Source of the DNA: Photobacterium sanguinicancri
GTDB lineage: Bacteria; Pseudomonadota; Gammaproteobacteria; Enterobacterales; Vibrionaceae
DNA: 64,000 bases
NCBI RefSeq assembly: GCF_002265265.1
Contig: NZ_NOIF01000003.1
Location: 25,852 to 89,851 of the forward strand
Reading direction: 5' to 3'
Shown here: positions 18,868-28,428 of the stretch, in pieces
Position numbering within the stretch: the stretch's first letter is position 1
Layout: each line of letters starts with the position of its first letter
Translations under genes and position numbers: made by a program
Notes under the pieces: generated by a model
Databases searched by the model: none
Seen by the model: only the letters and a program-made list of their open reading frames with translations
Told to the model about the DNA's origin: nothing

Positions 18868-20106
18868 CTAAGCTTTGCTTGGTTCTGCTTCTACATTAAT
18901 TTGGTCATTGATGATCACCGCACAAGCGGCATCGCCGGTGATATTTAGCGCTGTGCGTATCATATCGAAGATACGATCCAGTGCGAACAATAGCGGTAGC
19001 CCTTCGATAGGGATCCCCGCCGATAGTAATACAGCCACTACTAAGAAAGAGGGCCCAGGCACTCCTGCTTGGCCAACGGCGCCTAACGTCGAAGTGATAA
19101 TAATTGCCATATAAGCACTCATGCTCAAATCAATATTGAATATTTGCGCAAAGAAGATAGCCACTAAACCATAGTAAATCGCATTACCGCTCATGTTGAT
19201 GGTTGCTCCTAGCGGTAGCACAAATGAAGCGGTCGAATTTTTCACTTTCAGTTCTTCTTCACACACTTCCATCGTCACAGGGAGGGTTGCCATCGAAGAT
19301 GCCGTTGATAGTGCAACAGCTTGTGGTTTTTTCATTACCGATAGGAATTTCAGGGGTGAGGTTTTGCTGAATACTTTTATCATTAATGGGTAAAAGATAA
19401 AGCCGTAAACCAAAATAGCCACGACATAAACAACAAATAGTTTAAAGACCACCATCAAGGCACTAAAGCCAAATGTGCCTACCGCATCTGCCATCAAGCC
19501 AAATACGCCCAGAGGTGCGATCTTCATAATGACGTTGATCATCCAAACCATGGCATCAACAATGGCATTAACACCGTTGATCAGTGGATCTCTGCGATCT
19601 TTTTCTAACTTAGAAACAGCAATACCAAAGAAAAGGCAGAATACTAAAATTTGGAGGATATTGGCTTCATTTAACGATTGAAAAACATTGGTTGGGATCA
19701 TGCCAAGCACTGTTGCCCAGAATGAGGGTAAATCACCTTTATCAGCGTAAGCATTTGAGAACATCCCTTCAACACCTGATAGATCTATGCCGACACCAGG
19801 TTGGAACACTTCACCCATAAAAAGCGCTAGGGCAACGGCGACAGCCGACGTGAAGCCAAAAAAGCCGAGGGTCATTAATCCGACTTTTCCAGCGGCCGAA
19901 CTATTACCTAACCCTGCAGCACCAGAAATAATGGCAACCGCAACTAAGGGGATCACTAGCATTTTTATCAAGTGGATAAAGATACTGCCAAGTGGCGCGA
20001 AAATACTTGCTGTTGGCCCCATCATGGCACCGACGAGGGTTCCCACAACCATCGCGATGACGACTTGAACGCCAATATTGTTTAAAAATCCTTTATTTGT
20101 TAACAC
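18868..20106 (-). CDS. Dicarboxylate/amino acid:cation symporter (DAACS family)
   Basis: A membrane protein of about 412 residues with eight membrane helices and two re-entrant loops. The family signatures are present: serine-rich STASSMATLPVTMEVCEE (the SS-x-ATLP hairpin), a variant NMSGNAIYYGL in place of the classical NMDGT, and GAVGQAGVPGPSFLVVAVLL. It probably imports aspartate, glutamate or C4-dicarboxylates with Na+ or H+; the variant motif makes the substrate uncertain. The start is placed at a GTG at 20106, eight bases after AGAGG, rather than the upstream GTG at 20151 without a ribosome binding site. Confidence 0.87.
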   Translation of the reverse strand: MLTNKGFLNNIGVQVVIAMVVGTLVGAMMGPTASIFAPLGSIFIHLIKMLVIPLVAVAIISGAAGLGNSSAAGKVGLMTLGFFGFTSAVAVALALFMGEVFQPGVGIDLSGVEGMFSNAYADKGDLPSFWATVLGMIPTNVFQSLNEANILQILVFCLFFGIAVSKLEKDRRDPLINGVNAIVDAMVWMINVIMKIAPLGVFGLMADAVGTFGFSALMVVFKLFVVYVVAILVYGFIFYPLMIKVFSKTSPLKFLSVMKKPQAVALSTASSMATLPVTMEVCEEELKVKNSTASFVLPLGATINMSGNAIYYGLVAIFFAQIFNIDLSMSAYMAIIITSTLGAVGQAGVPGPSFLVVAVLLSAGIPIEGLPLLFALDRIFDMIRTALNITGDAACAVIINDQINVEAEPSKA

Positions 20107-20441
20107 CTTCGATACCTCTGTCGTGTCTAGATTTGTCGTGCAATAAGCCACTAACTTAGCTTATAGAGAGTAGAATCTTGTTTTGCATTTGTTGTAATTG
20201 TTGGTCTTATGTTTTGCAAGTGTGTTTTTACATGTAACTATCGTGAAGATCAATTAATAACGACTGTATTTGTTTTTTAATTGCAGCTTGAGTGGGTGTT
20301 ATGTGCTACATGAATGTTGCGTTTTCGAGTTTTATTGCATGAGGTTAGCGGAAGGGTAATTGAAGTATAGTGGGGAGGCGTTAGTGAACAGGACTAAAGT
20401 CGACGGTTAGCTAATTAATGTGACTGAGCCGCGATGTTCAT
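20107..20441 (-). other. Upstream region of the symporter gene
   Basis: About 335 bp between the symporter start and the trp operon terminator. AT-rich, no credible gene. It must hold the symporter promoter, but no pair of boxes stands out and no recognisable operator was found. Confidence 0.4.
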
Positions 20442-20476
20442 AAAAAAAAGGCGATAGAAGTATGCTCTCTATCGCC
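20442..20476 (-). terminator. Terminator of the trp operon
   Basis: Perfect 9-bp stem GGCGATAGA / TCTATCGCC with a nine-base loop, 24 bp beyond trpA and followed on the minus strand by eight Ts. Confidence 0.93.
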
Positions 20477-20499
20477 GATTAAGTTTCTGTTTTGCTTAT

Positions 20500-21306
20500 T
20501 TATAGCTGAGTAGCTGCTTTCATTGGTGTGACAAAATTAGCGAGCTTACTAAGCATACTTGGATGATTATCAAGATTGTTTTCAATGATTTTCACCACTG
20601 CAGAGCCTGAGATTGCGCCTGCGGCCCCAGCTTCAATCGCGTCTTTAACTTGTTCTGGTGTTGAAATACCAAACCCAAGAATAGCTGGTGGCGCATTATG
20701 CTTTTTCAGGTTTTCAAGTAAGGGGCCAATTGGCATTCCCGCTTTGGTTTCTGCCCCGGTTACACCCGCGCGCGAGAGTAAGTAGGTGTATCCGCCACCT
20801 AGCTCAGAGACTGTTTTCAATGTTGCTTCATCAGCATTAGGCGGCGCGATAAAGATAGGGTGAATACCATGTTTTTCAGCAGCAGCGTGAAAGTCAGCGG
20901 ATTCATTTACAGGTACATCAGCAATCAGTACCGAATCAACACCCGCCTCAGCACATTGTTGGTAAAATTTATCGATACCGGCTGAAAATACCAAATTGGC
21001 ATACATGAGCAAGCCAATTGGCAGATCCGGGTATTTAGTACGGATCTGCGTGATCATGTCAAAGCACACAGCTGGCGTGGTCCCAGATGCTAGCGCGCGG
21101 ATAGTGGCCCCTTGAATTGTTGGGCCATCGGCTAATGGATCAGAGAAAGGAATACCGAGCTCAAGGGCATCTGCGCCTGATTCAACAAGCGTGTCGATAA
21201 CGCGCATTGATTGCTCTGGTGTTGGGTCTCCAATTGTCACGAAAGGAACAAAAGCGCCTTGTTGTTTTTCTGCCAATTGGCTGAAAAGTTGTTGATAACG
21301 ATCCAT
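20500..21306 (-). CDS. trpA: Tryptophan synthase alpha subunit
   Basis: Cleaves indole-3-glycerol phosphate to indole and glyceraldehyde-3-phosphate; indole is channelled to TrpB. The 268-residue TIM barrel has the catalytic Glu in [18 protein letters not shown] (about 49) and Asp in the same segment (about 60), then [23 protein letters not shown] and [10 protein letters not shown]. Its ATG overlaps the trpB stop by one base (TAATG), giving tight coupling and equal amounts of both subunits. It is the last gene of the operon. Confidence 0.97.
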   Translation of the reverse strand: MDRYQQLFSQLAEKQQGAFVPFVTIGDPTPEQSMRVIDTLVESGADALELGIPFSDPLADGPTIQGATIRALASGTTPAVCFDMITQIRTKYPDLPIGLLMYANLVFSAGIDKFYQQCAEAGVDSVLIADVPVNESADFHAAAEKHGIHPIFIAPPNADEATLKTVSELGGGYTYLLSRAGVTGAETKAGMPIGPLLENLKKHNAPPAILGFGISTPEQVKDAIEAGAAGAISGSAVVKIIENNLDNHPSMLSKLANFVTPMKAATQL

Positions 21307-22496
21307 TACAGCGCTCCCTTTGCTTCAAGAATGTCGTGAACTGTGAAGATATCTTTATCGCCACGGCCTGATAGGTTCACAACTAGTAGTTGTTCTTTTT
21401 CTGGGTTTTCTTCAATCATTTTCATTGCATACGCCAGTGCGTGTGCCGATTCTAGTGCTGGGATTATGCCTTCTTTGCGGGCAAGTAGTTGAAAAGCATC
21501 TAACGCTTCATCGTCGGTCACGGCGCCATATTGTGCGCGGCCAATCGCATTAAGGTGTGCGTGTTGTGGGCCAACAGATGGGAAATCAAGGCCAGCAGAT
21601 ACAGAATATGATTCTTCTACTTGGCCATGCTCGTCTTGCATCAGTGGTGCTTTCATACCAAAGAAAATGCCCAGCTTACCGTGTTTAAGTGGTGCGCCGT
21701 GCATGTTGGTATCTAAGCCTTTACCCGCAGGTTCAACGCCAATCAGTGCAACATTTTCTTCTTTTATGAAGTCAGAGAACATGCCAATGGCGTTAGAACC
21801 ACCACCAACACAAGCAATCACCGCATCAGGGAGGCGACCTTCTTTCTCTAAGATCTGTGATTTAGTTTCTTCGCCAATGATGTGCTGGAATTCACGCACT
21901 ATGGTTGGGAATGGGTGAGGGCCTGCTGCTGTACCTAGTAGGTAGTGCGCCTTGTCGTAGCTTGCAGACCAGTCACGCATTGCTTCATTACAGGCATCTT
22001 TCAATGTGGCAGAGCCTGAATGTACAGGAATGACTTCTGCACCCATTAACTTCATACGGAAAACATTAGGGCTTTGACGCTCAACGTCTTTGGCACCCAT
22101 GTAGACACGGCATTTTAAATCTAATAATGCACAGGCTAGCGCGGTTGCAACACCGTGTTGGCCAGCGCCGGTTTCAGCAATAATTTCATGCTTACCCATA
22201 CGTTTAGCAAGTAAGGCTTGGCCTAGTACTTGGTTTGTCTTATGTGCACCGCCATGAAGTAAATCCTCACGTTTTAAGTACAACTTTGTTTTTGTTCCTT
22301 TGGTCAGGTTTTGACAAAGTGTTAGGGCCGTAGGGCGACCAGCGTACTCTTTTAATAGGGTAATAAATTCGTGTTGAAAAGCAGGGTCTTGTTGGGCCTC
22401 AATGAAAGCGTCTTCCAATTGGTCTAATGCTGGTACCAAAATTTGAGGTACGAACTGACCGCCAAATTCGCCAAAGTAGGCATCTAACTTGCTCAT
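21306..22496 (-). CDS. trpB: Tryptophan synthase beta subunit
   Basis: PLP enzyme that joins indole and serine. The 396-residue protein starts [23 protein letters not shown] binds the Lys in [11 protein letters not shown] (about 87), with the substrate loop [11 protein letters not shown] (about 109-119) and phosphate loop [10 protein letters not shown] (about 230). The ATG at 22496 fits the family N-terminus; longer in-frame starts lie inside trpCF. It begins one base after the trpCF stop. TrpB1-type, as expected next to trpA. Confidence 0.97.
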   Translation of the reverse strand: MSKLDAYFGEFGGQFVPQILVPALDQLEDAFIEAQQDPAFQHEFITLLKEYAGRPTALTLCQNLTKGTKTKLYLKREDLLHGGAHKTNQVLGQALLAKRMGKHEIIAETGAGQHGVATALACALLDLKCRVYMGAKDVERQSPNVFRMKLMGAEVIPVHSGSATLKDACNEAMRDWSASYDKAHYLLGTAAGPHPFPTIVREFQHIIGEETKSQILEKEGRLPDAVIACVGGGSNAIGMFSDFIKEENVALIGVEPAGKGLDTNMHGAPLKHGKLGIFFGMKAPLMQDEHGQVEESYSVSAGLDFPSVGPQHAHLNAIGRAQYGAVTDDEALDAFQLLARKEGIIPALESAHALAYAMKMIEENPEKEQLLVVNLSGRGDKDIFTVHDILEAKGAL

Positions 22497-22497
22497 A

Positions 22498-23880
22498 TTA
22501 TTTATTGTCCTTAATGCTTTTGATTGCCGCAAATGCCGCATCCAATTTTGTTTTGTCTTTTTTGCCTGGTGCACTTTCAACGCCAGAGTTCAGGTCAAGG
22601 CCGCGGCAACCTAGTTTGGTCGCTGCACTGACATTCTCTGGTGATAGGCCGCCAGCAAGCAGAATATTGGCTTTATCAGCCTCTGATATAATTGACCAAT
22701 CGAAGGCTTTACCTGTGCCGCCTGTTTGTTGGCCGACTTTGCTATCGAGAAGGTGTTTATCGACTTGCCATCGTGCAAACTCAGGCAACGTGTCGGTAAC
22801 GCCATGTGCTTTCCAGATCTCACACTCAGCAGGCAGTTCTGCCTTTAAATGTTGTACATATTCAGGTGATTCCTCGCCGTGTAGTTGTACTGCGGAAAGT
22901 GCTAATGCATGTGCTGCCTTAGACACTTGTTCTGGATCTGCATTTTGGAATACACCGACATATTTCAGCGGTGCGCCGCTCATTATCATGCGGGCTTGCT
23001 CTACATCAACGTGGCGAGGTGAAGCTGAGACGAAAATTAAACCACCATAAACAGCCCCACTTTGGTAGGCCGCGGCTGCATCATTGGCGTGTGTCAGCCC
23101 ACAGACTTTATTTTCACCTATGAGCACTCGACGAACGGCAAGCTCTAAGTTGTCTTCCGACATCAATGAACTGCCGATCAAAAAGCCATTGGCATAGGCA
23201 GAAAGATCACGTATCTGCTGGTTGGTATAAATACCAGACTCAGAAATAACAATGGTATCTTCACTTAAACGCGGCGCCAGTTGTTTGGTACGGTCTAAAT
23301 CAATGCTTAGATCGCGTAAGTTGCGGTTGTTGATACCCACCACTTTGGCTTTAAGCGTGATTGCGCGTTCAAGTTCGGCTTCGTTACTGACTTCGGTTAA
23401 CACACCTAGTTTTAGGGTTTCAGCTACATTTGCCAGCGTGCGGTATTCGTCATCAGACAGCACCGACAGCATCAGCAAAATGGCATCGGCTTGGTAGTGA
23501 CGAGCAAGGTAGACCTGATAAGGGTCGATCATGAAATCTTTACATAAAACAGGTTGAGTAACTTGGGCTCGAACTTGTGGAAGAAAATTAAAGTTGCCTT
23601 GAAAATATTTTTCATCGGTAAGTACTGAGATCGCACTTGCATGATTTTTGTAAACTTGGGCAATGTAATCTAAGTCGAAGTCATCACGAATAAGCCCTTT
23701 TGAAGGGGAGGCTTTTTTACATTCCAAAATGAATGCGGGCTCTTTCTTTGCCAATGCGTCGTAGAAGCTGCGGTCACTATGGGAAAGCGTATCGATGAAG
23801 CTTTCCAGCGGTTGTTCTACCTTACGAGCCTCTACCCAGATACGTTTGTCGGCAACAATTTTTGCGAGAACAGTTTCCAT
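22498..23880 (-). CDS. trpCF: Bifunctional indole-3-glycerol-phosphate synthase / phosphoribosylanthranilate isomerase
   Basis: A fusion of two TIM barrels, 460 residues. TrpC (about 1-255) has the [13 protein letters not shown] motif near 52, [12 protein letters not shown] near 110 and VISESGIYT near 215. TrpF (about 256-460) has [11 protein letters not shown] near 258 with the catalytic Cys and QLHGEES near 335, ending with [10 protein letters not shown] and [15 protein letters not shown]. It catalyses the third and fourth committed steps of the branch. The fused form is typical of enteric bacteria and Vibrionaceae. The start lies two bases after the trpD stop. Confidence 0.96.
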   Translation of the reverse strand: METVLAKIVADKRIWVEARKVEQPLESFIDTLSHSDRSFYDALAKKEPAFILECKKASPSKGLIRDDFDLDYIAQVYKNHASAISVLTDEKYFQGNFNFLPQVRAQVTQPVLCKDFMIDPYQVYLARHYQADAILLMLSVLSDDEYRTLANVAETLKLGVLTEVSNEAELERAITLKAKVVGINNRNLRDLSIDLDRTKQLAPRLSEDTIVISESGIYTNQQIRDLSAYANGFLIGSSLMSEDNLELAVRRVLIGENKVCGLTHANDAAAAYQSGAVYGGLIFVSASPRHVDVEQARMIMSGAPLKYVGVFQNADPEQVSKAAHALALSAVQLHGEESPEYVQHLKAELPAECEIWKAHGVTDTLPEFARWQVDKHLLDSKVGQQTGGTGKAFDWSIISEADKANILLAGGLSPENVSAATKLGCRGLDLNSGVESAPGKKDKTKLDAAFAAIKSIKDNK

Positions 23881-23882
23881 GA

Positions 23883-24893
23883 TTAACCTCGAGCTGCGAG
23901 TTGTTCAACAAGTGCGAATGCAGAGCCAGATTGCATAACATCAATGGCTTTTTGAGTATTCGTTTTTAAATCTTCATGACCAAATAAGCGCATCAGAAGG
24001 GCGACATTGACAGCTACAGCACCTTGTTGTGCATCTGTCCCTTTTCCTGTCAGAATATTGGTAATAATGGCGCGATTTTCTTCTGGTTCGCCGCCTTTGA
24101 TTGCTTCTAACGGGTGAACATCTAAGCCGAAATCAGCAGGGGTGAGTGTGTATTCGGTGATTTCACCATTAATGATTTCTGCCACTGTCGTTTCGCCATG
24201 GATAGCCACTTCATCAAGTCCGCTACCGTGGACAACAGCTGCGCGCTTCATGCCCATGGTTGCCATTGTTTCTGCGATGGGACGAACAAGCGCTTTATCG
24301 TACACACCCATTAATTCGATATTTGGTCGAGCAGGGTTAATCAGCGGACCTAAAAGATTAAAGATAGTGCGTGTTTTGAGCGTCTGGCGTACAGGCATCG
24401 CGTGACGAACCCCGCCGTGGTACTCAGGTGCAAATAAGAAACAAACACCTAAATCATCCAATGCTTGGCGAGCAGTTTCTGGTTTCATCGCTAAGTTAAT
24501 ACCGAATTTATCCAATAGGTCCGATGATCCAGATTTACTTGAGACACCACGGTTACCGTGTTTTGCGACTTTTATGCCACACGCAGCAGCAACGAAAGCA
24601 GCGGTGGTAGAAATATTGATGGTATTTGCACCGTCACCACCAGTACCGACAATATCGCCAAAGTCGTAGTCTGGACTTGGGAATGCATTGGCGTTGGCTA
24701 CGAGTGCGCTGGCTGCACCTGCGATTTCTGCTGGTGTTTCGCCTTTAATTTTGAGTGCGGTTAATACGGCCGATAGCAAAATTGGCTCTACTTCACCTTT
24801 GATGATGGCATCAAAAAGTGTATGGCTTTCTTGCTGGCTTAGTGGTTGTTGGGCATAAAGTTTATTTGCAATGTCGTAAATCACAGCATCCAT
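23883..24893 (-). CDS. trpD: Anthranilate phosphoribosyltransferase
   Basis: Transfers phosphoribose from PRPP to anthranilate. The 336-residue protein has the GTGGDG motif (about 83-88) for the PRPP diphosphate, the [11 protein letters not shown] segment, [18 protein letters not shown] (about 111-127) and metal-binding DE in [11 protein letters not shown] (about 225). Unlike E. coli, TrpG is not fused to its N-terminus. It lies 14 bp downstream of trpG and directly before trpCF. Confidence 0.96.
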   Translation of the reverse strand: MDAVIYDIANKLYAQQPLSQQESHTLFDAIIKGEVEPILLSAVLTALKIKGETPAEIAGAASALVANANAFPSPDYDFGDIVGTGGDGANTINISTTAAFVAAACGIKVAKHGNRGVSSKSGSSDLLDKFGINLAMKPETARQALDDLGVCFLFAPEYHGGVRHAMPVRQTLKTRTIFNLLGPLINPARPNIELMGVYDKALVRPIAETMATMGMKRAAVVHGSGLDEVAIHGETTVAEIINGEITEYTLTPADFGLDVHPLEAIKGGEPEENRAIITNILTGKGTDAQQGAVAVNVALLMRLFGHEDLKTNTQKAIDVMQSGSAFALVEQLAARG

Positions 24894-24907
24894 GATGATA
24901 GTCCTTA

Positions 24908-25543
24908 TTATTCTACGTCTTGTTTAACCGCTTGTTGTGAAGGCGAGGGTACAAAGGGGGTCGTTACCCAATCGAGCGTGTTAATCAGAAGTTGTGCACC
25001 TTGTGTCGTTAAGATGGATTCTGGGTGGAACTGAAAACCACATACTTTATCTTCATCTTGTGTAACAGCCATAACCAAGCCATTAACATCAGCAACAACC
25101 TTTAAACTATCAGGAACTTGAGTTGCAACCAAGGAATGATAACGTGCAATCGATAATGGATTAGGCAGCTTGCCAAAAACAGGATGCTGGTTGTGGCGCA
25201 TCATGGCGGCTTTCCCATGGACAATGTCGCCAGCACCTTCCACTTTACCGCCATACGCTTCTACAATCGCTTGATGACCAAGACATATCCCTATCATAGG
25301 GACTTTACCTTTTAGGTGGACAATCAGCTCAGGCATGCAGCCTGCATCGGCGGGCGCTCCAGGGCCTGGAGACAAAACCAGTACAGGGTTGGTTTTTTCA
25401 TTGATTGCCTGCGACATTTGCTCAACCGTTAGGCTGTTGCGATAAACGGTAACGGGATGGCCAAGTGAGCGAAATTGATCAACAAGGTTATAAGTAAAAG
25501 AGTCGAAATTATCGAGTAGGACAATATGGGCTTTAGTCATCAT
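24908..25543 (-). CDS. trpG: Anthranilate synthase component II (glutamine amidotransferase)
   Basis: Supplies ammonia from glutamine to TrpE. The 211-residue class I amidotransferase has the nucleophilic Cys in GICLGHQAI (about 87) and the His-Glu pair in [12 protein letters not shown] (about 177-179), and the N-terminal [16 protein letters not shown]. Two adjacent ATG codons (25543 and 25540) are possible; AGGATAAGGA precedes them. Upstream in-frame starts lie within trpE and are rejected. It could also serve p-aminobenzoate synthase, but the operon position makes TrpG the primary role. Confidence 0.96.
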   Translation of the reverse strand: MMTKAHIVLLDNFDSFTYNLVDQFRSLGHPVTVYRNSLTVEQMSQAINEKTNPVLVLSPGPGAPADAGCMPELIVHLKGKVPMIGICLGHQAIVEAYGGKVEGAGDIVHGKAAMMRHNQHPVFGKLPNPLSIARYHSLVATQVPDSLKVVADVNGLVMAVTQDEDKVCGFQFHPESILTTQGAQLLINTLDWVTTPFVPSPSQQAVKQDVE

Positions 25544-25550
25544 CTTTTCC

Positions 25551-27119
25551 TTATCCTTGAGTGTGAGCTTTGCGAATAGCACTGATAACAGCTTGTGCCT
25601 TACCGCGGGTTTCATCTGCTTCTGCTTGCGGTACTGAGTCATACACCACGCCAGCCCCTGCTTGTACGCTAGCAATACCGTCTTCAACGTAAGCTGAACG
25701 GATAACAATACAAGTGTCCATGTCGCCATGACCTGTGATGTAACCCACCGCACCGCCATAACTACCGCGACGACGCTTTTCGACATCACGAATTAATTGC
25801 ATTGCGCGAATTTTTGGCGCCCCTGTCAGGGTGCCCATGTTCATGCAGGCTTGGTAAGCGTGAAGGGCATCAAGGTCGCTTCGTAGTTGACCAACCACCC
25901 GCGAAACCAAGTGCATTACATGACTATAACGGTCAACTTTCAGTAAATCGGCGACATAGCGGGTGCCTGCTTCACTGATCCGCGCCACATCATTACGCGC
26001 GAGATCAACTAGCATCATATGCTCTGCGTTTTCTTTCATGTCGCAGCGCAGTTCTAATTCGATACGGCCATCTAAATCGAGATTAATCGAACCATCGGTA
26101 TTTTTGCCACGCTGGCGTGTACCTGCGATTGGGTAAATTTCGACTTGATTGGTTTCGGTTGCGTATTTCAGCGCACTTTCTGGTGAAGCACCAAAGAGGG
26201 TGAAATCGGCATCTTGCATGAAAAACATGTAAGGGCTTGGGTTGCCAATTTTTAATTCTTTATAAGCCACCAGCGGTGATGGACACGGTAAGGTAAATTG
26301 ACGAGATGGCACCACTTGAAATACATCGCCACCAATGACGTATTGTTTTAAATCGGCAACGGTTTGGCAAAAATCAGCGTCACTAACACTCACTTCAGGT
26401 TCGCATTGCGCTAATTGAGTTGCTGGTGGAACGGTAGCAGGAGCTAAACACGCTTCTTTGATTTGCTGTAAGCGACGGCTTAGTTCGAAGTAGCTATTGG
26501 TATATTGATCGCCACCAAACAGTGTGGCTTGCAGCTTACCTTTGCGGCGCTGGTGATCGATAACCAGCAATGTCTCAGCGATATAGAATAAGTAATCTGG
26601 ACATTTGTTATCTTGCTCGACTTCCGCCAAAGGCTCAAAGCCGGCTACAAGGTCGTAGGCAAAGAGTCCGCCAAGGAACAAGGCTTCCTGTGGGTGACCG
26701 GAAGTATCGAATGCATGTTGTACCATACGCAGTGCATCAAATGAGGATGCTTGGCGTAAGCGACTATCCTCATCAAGCGCGCGTTCTGCGGTTGGAAATG
26801 TCAATGTAAGGCTATTGCTAGTACGTTGACGGCCCACTGTGTCGGGAATGTTATGCTCGATAGTTTGTAATACATTCAAGCCATTATCTGTAAGGGCTTC
26901 TAATTGCACCTCGGTGCCACGGCAAACAATGCGTACGGCGGCGTCGATTAACATTAAGCTTTTAAGGTCTTGCTTAGAGTCGACTTCGGCCGACTCCAGT
27001 AATAGGTTATGTGGTCGATCACCGCAAACTGTGTAATACAGCTCAGTCGGCTCCGCTACATAGGGTACATCAAGGCTAAGCACTTCCAGCTCGCCAATGG
27101 TGCGTTGGGTTGTGTTCAC
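25551..27119 (-). CDS. trpE: Anthranilate synthase component I
   Basis: Converts chorismate to anthranilate with ammonia from TrpG. The 522-residue protein has the feedback-inhibition site LLLESAE (about 39-45) for tryptophan, and in the C-terminal chorismate-binding domain PSRQFTL, NPSPYMFF, PIAGTRQRG, ELRCDMKENAEHMMLVDLAR in outline, and GTLTGAPKIRAM. The start is GTG at 27119, overlapping the stop of the upstream DAHP synthase gene (GTGA), so the two are translationally coupled. Confidence 0.96.
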   Translation of the reverse strand: MNTTQRTIGELEVLSLDVPYVAEPTELYYTVCGDRPHNLLLESAEVDSKQDLKSLMLIDAAVRIVCRGTEVQLEALTDNGLNVLQTIEHNIPDTVGRQRTSNSLTLTFPTAERALDEDSRLRQASSFDALRMVQHAFDTSGHPQEALFLGGLFAYDLVAGFEPLAEVEQDNKCPDYLFYIAETLLVIDHQRRKGKLQATLFGGDQYTNSYFELSRRLQQIKEACLAPATVPPATQLAQCEPEVSVSDADFCQTVADLKQYVIGGDVFQVVPSRQFTLPCPSPLVAYKELKIGNPSPYMFFMQDADFTLFGASPESALKYATETNQVEIYPIAGTRQRGKNTDGSINLDLDGRIELELRCDMKENAEHMMLVDLARNDVARISEAGTRYVADLLKVDRYSHVMHLVSRVVGQLRSDLDALHAYQACMNMGTLTGAPKIRAMQLIRDVEKRRRGSYGGAVGYITGHGDMDTCIVIRSAYVEDGIASVQAGAGVVYDSVPQAEADETRGKAQAVISAIRKAHTQG

Positions 27120-28129
27120 AGCGTTCTCCCTGCCGCTTCTACAAATGGTTTGAGTTCTTGCATCAGTTGCTCAAACATTGGACCTGTTAGTGCTTGGTGC
27201 CCGTCTGATAGGGCCTCACATGGTTTAAGATGTGATTCAACAATAATACCGTCAGCGCCAACTGCAGCAGCTGCACGTGATAGTGGAATAACCAGCTCAC
27301 GAACGCCTGTGCCATGACTTGGGTCAACCACAACGGGTAAATGAGTGCGTTGTTTTAAATACGCTACCGCGTTTAAATCCAATGTATTGCGCGTTGCTGT
27401 TTCGTAGGTACGAATACCACGTTCACACAGGATAATATTCGGATTTCCTGCATCATAAATGTATTCAGCAGCTAGAAGCAGCTCCTCGATAGTGGCTGAA
27501 AGTCCGCGTTTGAGCAAGACTGGTTTTTGACTTTCGCCCACCGCTTTTAATAATGCGTAATTTTGCATATTACGCGCGCCAATCTGTAGGCAGTCTACAT
27601 ATTCACACATTGTATCAACCTGACTCACGTCCATGACTTCAGATACGGTTGGGATATTGAGTTGTTCATTCGCAAGTTTAAGTAGTTTTAAGCCTTCAAC
27701 ACCCATGCCTTGAAAATCGTAAGGGCTGGTACGAGGCTTATATGCACCACCACGAAGGGCGACAGCACCGTGTTGTTTTACCACTTCAGCCACCGACAGT
27801 AGTTGTTCTTCTGATTCAACCGAGCAAGGGCCCGCGATGACTGCAAATTTATTACCACCGATAGCAGCATTACCAAAACGAACAACAGTATCGTGCGCCT
27901 GTACTTCGCGGCTAACCATTTTGTACTTCGTGAGAATAGGTTTAACTGTTTCAACGCATGGGTACGCGTCTAGGTTCAGCTTTTGGAGAACACGTTCGTC
28001 ACCAAGAGCGCCGAGTACAATGCGTTCAACGCCTGGCATGTAAAGTGGCTTGAGCCCTGCGTCTTCGATACGTTGCAAGATTTCTTTTGCTTGAGACTCG
28101 GTAGCTGCTGGTTTTAGTACAATAATCAT
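27116..28129 (-). CDS. DAHP synthase, type I-beta with N-terminal ferredoxin-like regulatory domain
   Basis: First enzyme of the shikimate pathway (phosphoenolpyruvate plus erythrose-4-phosphate). About 337 residues: an N-terminal regulatory domain (about 1-70, starting MIIVLKPAATESQAKEILQR) of the Thermotoga type, then the catalytic TIM barrel with AGPCSVES (metal-binding Cys), RGGAYKPRTSPYDFQG, IGARNMQN and VDPSHGTG. This differs from the I-alpha enzymes AroF/G/H of E. coli. It is the first structural gene after the trp attenuator, so tryptophan should control its expression. AAGGA lies seven bases before the ATG at 28129. Confidence 0.93.
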   Translation of the reverse strand: MIIVLKPAATESQAKEILQRIEDAGLKPLYMPGVERIVLGALGDERVLQKLNLDAYPCVETVKPILTKYKMVSREVQAHDTVVRFGNAAIGGNKFAVIAGPCSVESEEQLLSVAEVVKQHGAVALRGGAYKPRTSPYDFQGMGVEGLKLLKLANEQLNIPTVSEVMDVSQVDTMCEYVDCLQIGARNMQNYALLKAVGESQKPVLLKRGLSATIEELLLAAEYIYDAGNPNIILCERGIRTYETATRNTLDLNAVAYLKQRTHLPVVVDPSHGTGVRELVIPLSRAAAAVGADGIIVESHLKPCEALSDGHQALTGPMFEQLMQELKPFVEAAGRTL

Positions 28130-28213
28130 AATAGTGTCCTTGTTAGCATCAACATCGATAGACATTGGGCTGAAATATGGTGGTAATAAAGTGCTTTGAG
28201 AAACAATAGGCAG

Positions 28214-28237
28214 AAAAAAGCCCGCAAGAGGCGGGCT
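28214..28237 (-). terminator. trp attenuator terminator
   Basis: Seven-bp perfect stem AGCCCGC / GCGGGCT followed on the minus strand by six Ts, 32 bp after the trpL stop. The upstream arm can instead pair with a GGCGG segment at the end of trpL (GGCGG : CCGCC), giving a short antiterminator. A typical ribosome-mediated attenuator layout. Confidence 0.92.
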
Positions 28238-28268
28238 GATGTGTATGCTGTCCGTTAGGTACAGGGAA

Positions 28269-28343
28269 TTACACCGCCCAAGATTGGGAGTGCCACCACC
28301 AAGAGAATAAAGCGCAGAGTTGATGATGAATATGCTGTACCAT
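28269..28343 (-). CDS. trpL: trp operon leader peptide
   Basis: A 24-codon frame beginning MVQHIHHQ, with three consecutive Trp codons (residues 15-17, in FSWWWHSQSW) and a fourth at 22, then AV and TAA. AGGA lies eight bases before the ATG. Stalling at the Trp codons when charged tRNA-Trp is scarce would free the RNA downstream to form the antiterminator and allow transcription of DAHP synthase and trpEGDCFBA. It is too short for standard gene calling but its position between the TrpR-operator promoter and the attenuator is decisive. Confidence 0.95.
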   Translation of the reverse strand: MVQHIHHQLCALFSWWWHSQSWAV

Positions 28344-28383
28344 GGGATCGTCCTGTAGTCGATTTATGATTTCGGGTAACTGC

Positions 28384-28417
28384 GTACTAGTAAACTAGTT
28401 TACAGATATAGAGTCAA
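28384..28417 (-). promoter_or_regulatory. trp promoter overlapped by a TrpR operator
   Basis: On the minus strand TTGACT (28412-28417), a 17-bp spacer and TTTACT (28389-28394) form the promoter. GTACTAGTAAACTAGTTTAC (28384-28403) covers the -10 box and closely matches the E. coli TrpR operator, with two CTAG cores eight bases apart. TrpR with bound tryptophan would block RNA polymerase here. The operator also lies 26-45 bp before the divergent trpH gene. Confidence 0.88.
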
Positions 28418-28428
28418 GAATAAAATTT

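Noticed and set aside
22427..23050. 207-codon open frame on the plus strand across trpB/trpCF
   Set aside because: Shadow of the trp genes; no protein-like features, Ser/Pro/Arg-rich composition typical of antisense frames.
25541..25789. Longer trpG start inside trpE
   Set aside because: The added residues are the wrong frame of trpE; the amidotransferase fold begins at about 25530 and AGGA lies just before 25543.
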